Part shown: in pieces, positions 6,803 to 11,420 of the stretch
Position numbering within the stretch: the first letter of the stretch is position 1
How the letters are laid out: every line of letters starts with the position of its first letter
NCBI GenBank assembly: GCA_964485235.1
Contig: CAZAIO010000091.1
Location: 1-11,420 of the forward strand
DNA: 11,420 nucleotides
Origin: CAZAIO01 sp964485235
GTDB taxonomy: Bacteria > Chloroflexota > Dehalococcoidia > GIF9 > UBA5629
Reading direction: 5' to 3'
Notes under the pieces: model-generated
Seen by the model: only the letters and a program-made list of their open reading frames with translations
What the model was told of the DNA's origin: nothing
The model's database searches: none
Position numbers and translations under genes: made by a program

Positions 6803-8326
6803 TTATTTTTTTAATCTGGTTAACAGACCGGGTACCGACCTGAATATCTCGTCTACTTTTGATGTTTCAATATGCCTGTGAGGTATAGAAATCATTTCAT
6901 CCATGCGCCCGCTGGCTTTGATAATCGTTTCATCCTTCATTCCGGTACTTTCATAGGGATACGGCGGAGCGATTTCCCCGCGCCTTATCGCAGTGCGTAC
7001 GTACCTTGTATATAACTTATGTGACGTGCTCATGGTCTTTTCTATTTGCTGCAAGCATTCGGAAATCTTGTCATCGGTGATAACCGGCTGCTGTAAAAAC
7101 TTCTTTACCATGTATATCTGGGCATCATCCAGTATTGCCTGGACGGGACAAAATGTATTGGTCCTCTCCAGAAGGCCGAAAGCATAGTGAAGATACTGCG
7201 GCCCGGCCATCGTGACTACTATATGAGAAAATAACCGTTCGATCGAAGCCTGAACACCGGGCACCTTTGCATCGGATACCCCGCCTGTAGAATAGCAGGG
7301 AAGACCGTAATAACGTGCCATCTGAACACAATCGATGTTGTATTGATTGAACTCAGGCGCTCCATATGAATCATGAAGGTCATCCATCCGTGACCGGACA
7401 GGGACGCTTCCATACAGGACCGGTGCGCCTTTATTCGCCAGTTGCATAAGGGCTATACCGGCAAGTATCTCCGCATTGATTTGCGCCGTCATACCCTCTT
7501 CTGTTATCGGTGCGGTTGAACCGCCCTGAGGAGAGCTCGATACGACAAGAGGCATATTCCTTTTCGCAATCTCCATCGCTTTCTGCGTCGTATCATCGAC
7601 AAACTGCAAAGGGCTCTTCGCCATACAGGTAATAAACGATATTACCGGGTTCGCTTCAAGCTCTTTCTCACCGCCGGCAATAATCCGGGCCATCTTCATT
7701 ACATTATCGAGCTGGCTCAGCATGGTGAGACCGGACATGACGTGTTTCGTGGTATTGTTCAATGACGCAAAGAACTTGTTGACATCTTTATTCTCGTCAT
7801 TAACATCGTCATCCTGTACATTCACTGTCCTTAAAAAGCTGTCCCAGTTATCGAGCTGCTCGCAAAGATGTGCTGCAGTCGCCAGTCTGTCCAGAGTGCC
7901 TCTTTGCACGGTAAAACATGGAAAAGCAGCCTCTATATCAGGACTCTTTTTATTAACAAATACCTCTATATCGACATCGAGCCAGTTATTAGCTTCGGAC
8001 CCCGATGCAAAATATACCCTGGGCTGCTTGCCGTCGAGTATCAGGCTGTTGTTTTCGTCGCGGGCACCGAGTTTAACGGTACAGGGAGCGTACTGAAGCG
8101 CATCTGTGATCACTTTTTCCGGTATTTTTACCAGCCACCTTCTCGAACTTCCTTCACCCAGTACGGAAACTTCGGAACCCTTTTCACTTAATAGTTCCGT
8201 GGCTTCTTTATTAAAACACTGAATCCCGATCTCCTTCAGTATACGGAGACTGGCATTGTGTATTCTCTCTATCTGTTCTGTATTTATCCTTGTATACGGT
8301 TCAACTATAATTCCTTCTCGTGACAC
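6803..8326 (-). CDS. MttB-superfamily (non-pyrrolysine) methyltransferase, divergent paralogue
   Basis: The MttB superfamily (COG5598) moves a methyl from a quaternary or tertiary amine to a corrinoid protein. Family features: helix RIHNASLRILKEIGI (21-35), DVNKFFASLNNTTKHVM (181-197), PQGGSTAPIT (266-275), and GGVSDAK (348-354), where GGxTDSK is usual. The 507-residue frame contains no internal TAG, so it lacks the amber codon that encodes pyrrolysine in archaeal MttB; this resembles glycine betaine methyltransferase MtgB and relatives, whose substrates differ. Compared with the 479-residue paralogue upstream it is about 28 residues longer and lacks the C-terminal GPGGNF...HT segment, having instead STSHKLYTRYVRTAIRRGE (433-451) and an unrelated tail. 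The start is GTG, with AGGAG overlapping the TAG stop of the preceding gene. The substrate is unknown and probably differs from that of its paralogue. Confidence 0.9.
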   Translation of the reverse strand: MSREGIIVEPYTRINTEQIERIHNASLRILKEIGIQCFNKEATELLSEKGSEVSVLGEGSSRRWLVKIPEKVITDALQYAPCTVKLGARDENNSLILDGKQPRVYFASGSEANNWLDVDIEVFVNKKSPDIEAAFPCFTVQRGTLDRLATAAHLCEQLDNWDSFLRTVNVQDDDVNDENKDVNKFFASLNNTTKHVMSGLTMLSQLDNVMKMARIIAGGEKELEANPVISFITCMAKSPLQFVDDTTQKAMEIAKRNMPLVVSSSPQGGSTAPITEEGMTAQINAEILAGIALMQLANKGAPVLYGSVPVRSRMDDLHDSYGAPEFNQYNIDCVQMARYYGLPCYSTGGVSDAKVPGVQASIERLFSHIVVTMAGPQYLHYAFGLLERTNTFCPVQAILDDAQIYMVKKFLQQPVITDDKISECLQQIEKTMSTSHKLYTRYVRTAIRRGEIAPPYPYESTGMKDETIIKASGRMDEMISIPHRHIETSKVDEIFRSVPGLLTRLKK

Positions 8327-8333
8327 TGTTATA

Positions 8334-8338
8334 CTCCT
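8334..8338 (-). promoter_or_regulatory. Ribosome site overlapping the upstream stop codon, fixing a GTG start
   Basis: AGGAG overlaps the TAG (8339-8337) that ends the methyl-THF methyltransferase gene and stands 7 nt before GTG at 8326. It supports the GTG start of the 507-residue MttB-like protein and suggests coupled translation. Confidence 0.7.
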
Positions 8339-9146
8339 AGTCTATTATCAGGCCTTTCCTGTTCGCATTGATATATCCTTTACAAAAACGGTCCTGGTTG
8401 GTTAATACATTCGCCGCCTTGATAAAACTCATCATCTTCGCATCCAGCGGATCGAGAATAGCTGCGTCAAGACCTGACGACACAGCCATGGAAAGGAAAG
8501 CCCTGTTGATCAAAGGGCGATTCGGCAACCCATAGGAGATATTGCTCAGCCCCATGATCGTCTTTGAGCGAGGGAACCGTGATTTTATCTGTTCTATGGT
8601 TTTCAACGTCACAAAACCCTGCGCCGAATCAACGGATATCGGAAGCACCAGCGGATCGAATAAGACCTGTTCCGGCGTAACACCGTTTTTATCAAGATAG
8701 TCCATTATCGTTTCACATGCTGCTAGCCGCAGTTCCACGTTATCCGGTATACCATCCTCTCCCATAGCGAGCGCGACAACCCTTGCCTTTCGTTCCGCTA
8801 CCAGTGGGACAACCGATGCCAGCTTTCCGGGCTCCGCGGTGATTGAATTGACCATCACCACATCTCCCTTATAGCTCTGCAATGCTGCCCGGATAACGGC
8901 AGGTATATCGCTATCAATAGCAATCGGCTTATCGGCAACCTCCTGTACAGTTTCGACAAGCCATTCTATAGCGGTTATCTGCTCAGCGTCCGAATCATAG
9001 GCTTTTCCGGCGTTGACATCGATGAAGTCCGCTCCCGCTTTTACCTCCCTCAATACGATATCCTGTAAAAAATCTGCATCACGCTGCGCAATGGCAGCAG
9101 CCATCGACCTGTTCGATGCATTTATATTTTCGCCGACAATAATCAT
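8337..9146 (-). CDS. Methyltetrahydrofolate:corrinoid methyltransferase (MtgA/AcsE type)
   Basis: This is a 269-residue pterin-binding TIM barrel of the dihydropteroate-synthase-like fold, at the usual length for MtgA and AcsE. Recognisable strand-end motifs are MIIVGENINAS at the N-terminus, ADFIDVNAG (39-47), PIAIDSD (74-80), VVMVNS (96-101), LFDPLVLP (162-169) and TIMGLSNISYGLPNR (196-210). The Asp and Asn residues in these segments match those that hold the pterin in characterised methyl-THF methyltransferases, and the Asn in GLSNISYG corresponds to the one implicated in N5 activation. It should carry methyl groups between THF and the corrinoid protein encoded downstream; next to MttB homologues the expected direction is corrinoid to THF. 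It starts 1 bp after the stop of the 479-residue MttB homologue and has only a weak ribosome site, so coupled translation is likely. MetH-like homocysteine and cobalamin domains are absent. Confidence 0.94.
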   Translation of the reverse strand: MIIVGENINASNRSMAAAIAQRDADFLQDIVLREVKAGADFIDVNAGKAYDSDAEQITAIEWLVETVQEVADKPIAIDSDIPAVIRAALQSYKGDVVMVNSITAEPGKLASVVPLVAERKARVVALAMGEDGIPDNVELRLAACETIMDYLDKNGVTPEQVLFDPLVLPISVDSAQGFVTLKTIEQIKSRFPRSKTIMGLSNISYGLPNRPLINRAFLSMAVSSGLDAAILDPLDAKMMSFIKAANVLTNQDRFCKGYINANRKGLIID

Positions 9147-9147
9147 C

Positions 9148-10587
9148 TCAATTCACAATCCCGGGGATTTCCGCAAGTATCCGTTCCCTGACCGGACCGG
9201 CAATGCTCCAGTCCTGAGCTGCCAGTATTTCCTGTACACGGTCCGAAGCCCTGCGCCATGTTTCTTTTGCCCCGTTCTCTTCCCATTCTTTCCTGTAATT
9301 TCTGTCGCTTAATACCGGTTCATAATGTTCGCTTCTCATAAACCTTCTGGTGTGTTTGGAAGTAACGAAGTTTCCACCGGGCCCGACCTGTTTGATAAGG
9401 TCGAATGCCAGTGTATCGTCATCGACCCTGATACCTTCTACCGCTCTCATAACCATTCCGATTATCTCGTCATCGATCACATATTTTTCCAGACATGTGC
9501 TCATCGCGAACTCCATCAGTCCCGCGTTATCATGAATGAAATTCGCTCCGGCCAGCGCGCACAACAGGCTCGAAGTAGCCGTCTCATAACCGCTCTGTGC
9601 ATCGAGCACTTTGGAATCGGTCATACCGCCCGTGGCATAAAACGGAAGCTTGTAAAACTGCGCTATCTGGGCGCCGCCTGCATTAAGCAGTCCCATCTCA
9701 ACCGAGCCTGCGAGATATTTCAGCGTTGTCAGGTCCGTACTGGTCGCCACGGAACCGAATACTACCGGAGTGCCCGGATTGACAATCTGTGACAGCAGCA
9801 CTCCCATGAGCGAGTCAACAGTCTGTATCACCAGATTTCCGGCAAGCGTTACCGGTGATGTCGCCCCGCAGAGAGGTTCCGCAGGACATACTACAGGGAC
9901 ACCCTTCTCAGCAATATGTACTATCAGGTCTCCGTAATGACCGTCCAGTTTCAACGGGCTGATACTGCATGCGACCATGGAGATAAGCGGACGCTCCTTT
10001 AATTTTTCGGCTGAACCGGCGACCATCTCCGCCATTTTAATGACTTTATCTACGCCTTCGATCGTATACACGCCGCCCATAATATGCTTCGTGGAATTAT
10101 CCAGACCGGCGAAAAAGCGGTTCACATCTACCTTTTCAACGGGTAACTCGCTGGGATATGTGGGCAGCATAAACAAGTGTATATTATCGAGCCCGTTCAC
10201 GAGCTTCGCGATTTGCTTGAGATCGTCAATATTGGCAAGTTTCTTCTCACCTGTCTCCGGATAATACATATAGAGAGCGGTCCCGCCTGTCCCTGCATAC
10301 ACCCTGCTCCCGCCCAGAAAAATATCGTTTTTTTCTTCCTGTCCGCACAGGACCACTTCGGAAGGAGCCATTTCGATCAATTCCATTACTCTATCGGGCG
10401 ACAAACGTACAAGATTTTTTTCTTTGTCTACTTGCGCACCGGCTTTCTTGAACAAATCTAACGCAGTGCCGGAATTGACCTGAAATCCTACCTCCTCAAT
10501 CACACGCATCGCAGTTTGATGAATTTTATTTAGAGATTCTTCATTAAGCGGTTTGTAACTACCGCCGTTCAGGCCTTTTCGAATCAT
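9148..10587 (-). CDS. MttB-superfamily (non-pyrrolysine) methyltransferase, canonical form
   Basis: This 479-residue TIM-barrel protein is close in length to MttB (about 495) and MtgB (about 473). Conserved segments: KIHQTAMRVIEEVGF (21-35), VDVNRFFAGLDNSTKHIMGG (153-172), GATSPVTLAG (241-250), GGMTDSKVLDAQSGYE (320-335), and GPGGNFVTSKHT (402-413). No internal TAG occurs, so it is a non-pyrrolysine member. By family it should demethylate a methylated amine such as a betaine and load the corrinoid protein; which amine cannot be read from sequence. It lies 2 bp after the MetH-activation protein gene and 1 bp before the methyl-THF methyltransferase gene, as in demethylation operons of anaerobes. 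It is the more typical of the two paralogues here, and so the safer candidate for an active enzyme. Confidence 0.94.
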   Translation of the reverse strand: MIRKGLNGGSYKPLNEESLNKIHQTAMRVIEEVGFQVNSGTALDLFKKAGAQVDKEKNLVRLSPDRVMELIEMAPSEVVLCGQEEKNDIFLGGSRVYAGTGGTALYMYYPETGEKKLANIDDLKQIAKLVNGLDNIHLFMLPTYPSELPVEKVDVNRFFAGLDNSTKHIMGGVYTIEGVDKVIKMAEMVAGSAEKLKERPLISMVACSISPLKLDGHYGDLIVHIAEKGVPVVCPAEPLCGATSPVTLAGNLVIQTVDSLMGVLLSQIVNPGTPVVFGSVATSTDLTTLKYLAGSVEMGLLNAGGAQIAQFYKLPFYATGGMTDSKVLDAQSGYETATSSLLCALAGANFIHDNAGLMEFAMSTCLEKYVIDDEIIGMVMRAVEGIRVDDDTLAFDLIKQVGPGGNFVTSKHTRRFMRSEHYEPVLSDRNYRKEWEENGAKETWRRASDRVQEILAAQDWSIAGPVRERILAEIPGIVN

Positions 10588-10589
10588 GT

Positions 10590-11285
10590 TTATATTTTTG
10601 ACCTCCTTCCGATACAGTCAGGTTTCCTGCAGGTTTTACAGGGATTATATTTTTTCACCAGCTCCGCATCATGTCCGATGCCGATAATGCCGGAAATAGA
10701 CTTCTGCGGGACCATTAAAAAGCCTTCCGTTAAATTCACTCCCGCCTCTTTCGTATCGACAGCACTGAATACAGCACTCTGCTGCCTGATGGTCCAGTCG
10801 CAATAACCGGGACTGAACCTCGGGCTGATCACCAGCCCTTGTCCTCTTGCTATTTCCGCGATCTCGCTCTGAACAACATCAGCCAGTGAGTCGGTAGCTA
10901 CTGAGCCTATCGCGTCCAGCACGGCAGACTGGAGTACCCGTCCATCTATCGATAGCTTGATTACCATCTCCTCAAGCCTGTGGCCTATAGTAGCCACAAA
11001 TATTGCAACTTTTTTACAGTTTACAAGAAGTTTGGATATTACCCCGCTCTCGAAAAGTATCGAGCCTCCGACAAATACACTTGACCGCCTTACACGCTCG
11101 ACATCCCTGATAACATAGGAATATGACGGCTCCAGCAGTTCATGGGTATTTTCTATATATCCTTCTATTATGGACGATATACGCGGTGTAAGCGTAAAAT
11201 CACCCTGATATCCAAGGATTTTGCATACCTTGTCCATACTGATTTTAATTTCTTCGATTTCCACCCAGTTGCTTACGGTAACCAA
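10590..11285 (-). CDS. Stand-alone B12-dependent methionine synthase activation-domain protein
   Basis: The 231 residues match the MetH reactivation domain (Met_synt_B12), which binds SAM to remethylate cob(II)alamin after oxidation. Visible motifs: RFSPGYCDW (156-164; RxSPGYGDW is usual), MVPQKSISGIIGIG (191-204; the TPRKS-type segment), and a C-terminal PCKTCRKPDCIGRR with Cys216, Cys219 and Cys224. There is no attached cobalamin or homocysteine domain, so it must act on a separate corrinoid protein, plausibly the one in this operon. The three Cys (CxxC-x4-C) could bind a metal or Fe-S cluster; this is inference. I chose TTG at 11285 because AAGGAGGT stands 7 nt before it. The frame remains open to an ATG at 11417, but that would overlap the end of an upstream gene and its first 44 residues look non-coding. 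It could supply the activation role filled elsewhere by RamA-type ferredoxins, none of which is seen here. Confidence 0.9.
   Translation of the reverse strand: MVTVSNWVEIEEIKISMDKVCKILGYQGDFTLTPRISSIIEGYIENTHELLEPSYSYVIRDVERVRRSSVFVGGSILFESGVISKLLVNCKKVAIFVATIGHRLEEMVIKLSIDGRVLQSAVLDAIGSVATDSLADVVQSEIAEIARGQGLVISPRFSPGYCDWTIRQQSAVFSAVDTKEAGVNLTEGFLMVPQKSISGIIGIGHDAELVKKYNPCKTCRKPDCIGRRSKI
10601..10608 (-). promoter_or_regulatory. Strong ribosome site inside the end of the preceding gene, unusually long spacing
   Basis: AAGGAGGT lies within the last codons of the MetH-activation protein gene and 13 nt before the ATG at 10587. That is longer than the usual 5-9 nt, and no nearer alternative start codon is present. 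Termination of the upstream gene 2 bp before the ATG could help by translational coupling. Confidence 0.6.
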
Positions 11286-11292
11286 GTTTTTT

Positions 11293-11300
11293 ACCTCCTT
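11293..11300 (-). promoter_or_regulatory. Ribosome site deciding a TTG start
   Basis: AAGGAGGT, a full anti-16S match, lies 7 nt before TTG at 11285. It places the start of the MetH-activation protein well inside the longer open frame. The 67 bp between the upstream stop and this start are AT-rich. I see no riboswitch, terminator or convincing promoter in them. Confidence 0.8.
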
Positions 11301-11352
11301 ATTTTTCAATCGAGAAGCAGCATATTTTTTTGATAAAATAAGGCTTTCGTAT

Positions 11353-11420
11353 CTACTGAAATCCCGCCTCTTTCCGGATAATCTCAGCTTTGTCCGTCCG
11401 CTCCCAGGGGAGGTCAAGGT
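11353..11420 (-). CDS. C-terminal end of an unidentified upstream gene (partial)
   Basis: The minus-strand frame entering from the right edge reads LDLPWERTDKAEIIRKEAGF then Gln and TAG at 11355-11353. The 21 residues are protein-like: charged, helical, with a PWE segment. The following 67 bp look like an intergenic leader that ends in the strong ribosome site for the next gene. The frame carrying the 44-codon extension of the next gene overlaps this one and gives a basic, Ser-rich, less natural sequence. I do not recognise the family from so short a tail. The same orientation suggests it belongs to the same C1-transfer run. Confidence 0.55.
   Translation of the reverse strand, partial: LDLPWERTDKAEIIRKEAGFQ

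Noticed and set aside
8337..9146. Dihydropteroate synthase (folate biosynthesis)
   Set aside because: Same fold, but motifs such as GLSNISYGLPNR and the corrinoid gene context match methyl-THF:corrinoid methyltransferases.
6803..10587. Pyrrolysine (amber) readthrough in the MttB homologues
   Set aside because: Both frames run uninterrupted to their ends with no internal TAG, so they are non-pyrrolysine members of the superfamily.
11286..11352. Cobalamin or SAM riboswitch before the methyl-transfer genes
   Set aside because: The 67-bp gap is too short and shows no B12-box-like or SAM-box-like elements. Any riboswitch would lie beyond the right edge.
11286..11417. N-terminal extension of the MetH-activation protein from ATG at 11417
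   Set aside because: The extension is basic and Ser-rich without domain character, overlaps a plausible upstream gene end, and ignores the strong ribosome site before TTG at 11285.

Overview
All recognisable genes in this window lie on the minus strand. Reading with transcription (right to left), they form one tightly packed run of at least seven genes from the right edge to about 3350. A separately promoted, very long transporter gene follows, starting at 3188 and running off the left edge. The content (corrinoid proteins, methyl-tetrahydrofolate chemistry, a MetH-type reactivation protein) points to an anaerobe that moves methyl groups on B12 cofactors into tetrahydrofolate, probably one with a Wood-Ljungdahl-type C1 branch. 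Base composition is moderate, close to half G+C. The FHA-fused ABC transporter together with non-pyrrolysine MttB paralogues would fit Chloroflexota (Dehalococcoidia-like) or a similar uncultured anaerobic lineage. This placement is an inference and not firm.

Right part (11420 to 6085), the corrinoid methyl-transfer module. In order of transcription: the last 21 codons of an unidentified upstream gene; a stand-alone MetH-activation-domain protein with a TTG start and a three-Cys C-terminus; an MttB-superfamily methyltransferase (479 aa); a methyl-THF:corrinoid methyltransferase of the MtgA/AcsE type (269 aa); a second, divergent MttB-superfamily protein (507 aa, GTG start); and a MttC/MtbC-type corrinoid protein (230 aa). 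Gaps are 1 to 25 bp. The expected cycle is: an MttB homologue demethylates a methylated amine, loading the corrinoid protein; the MtgA-like enzyme passes the methyl to THF; the activation protein rescues oxidised Co(II) corrinoid.

Middle part (6076 to 3350), the unusual tail of the same run. A class I SAM-dependent methyltransferase with a long unassigned C-terminal half follows the corrinoid protein by 8 bp. It is followed by an asparagine-synthetase-family protein whose glutaminase nucleophile Cys is Ser and whose glutamine pocket is degenerate, while the ATP/amide-forming domain is intact. This pairs an apparently biosynthetic step (SAM methylation, amide bond formation) with a corrinoid demethylation cassette.

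Left part (3349 to 1). A 161-bp intergenic region carries a plausible promoter and ribosome site for an FHA-FHA-FHA-ABC-ABC2 membrane fusion of at least 1062 residues (Rv1747/ABCG-like layout). Its loop between predicted TM5 and TM6 is hugely expanded by a proline-rich stretch and eleven perfect heptads with Met at one core position and Trp/Tyr at the other.

No RNA genes, CRISPR arrays, insertion sequences or attachment sites were seen.
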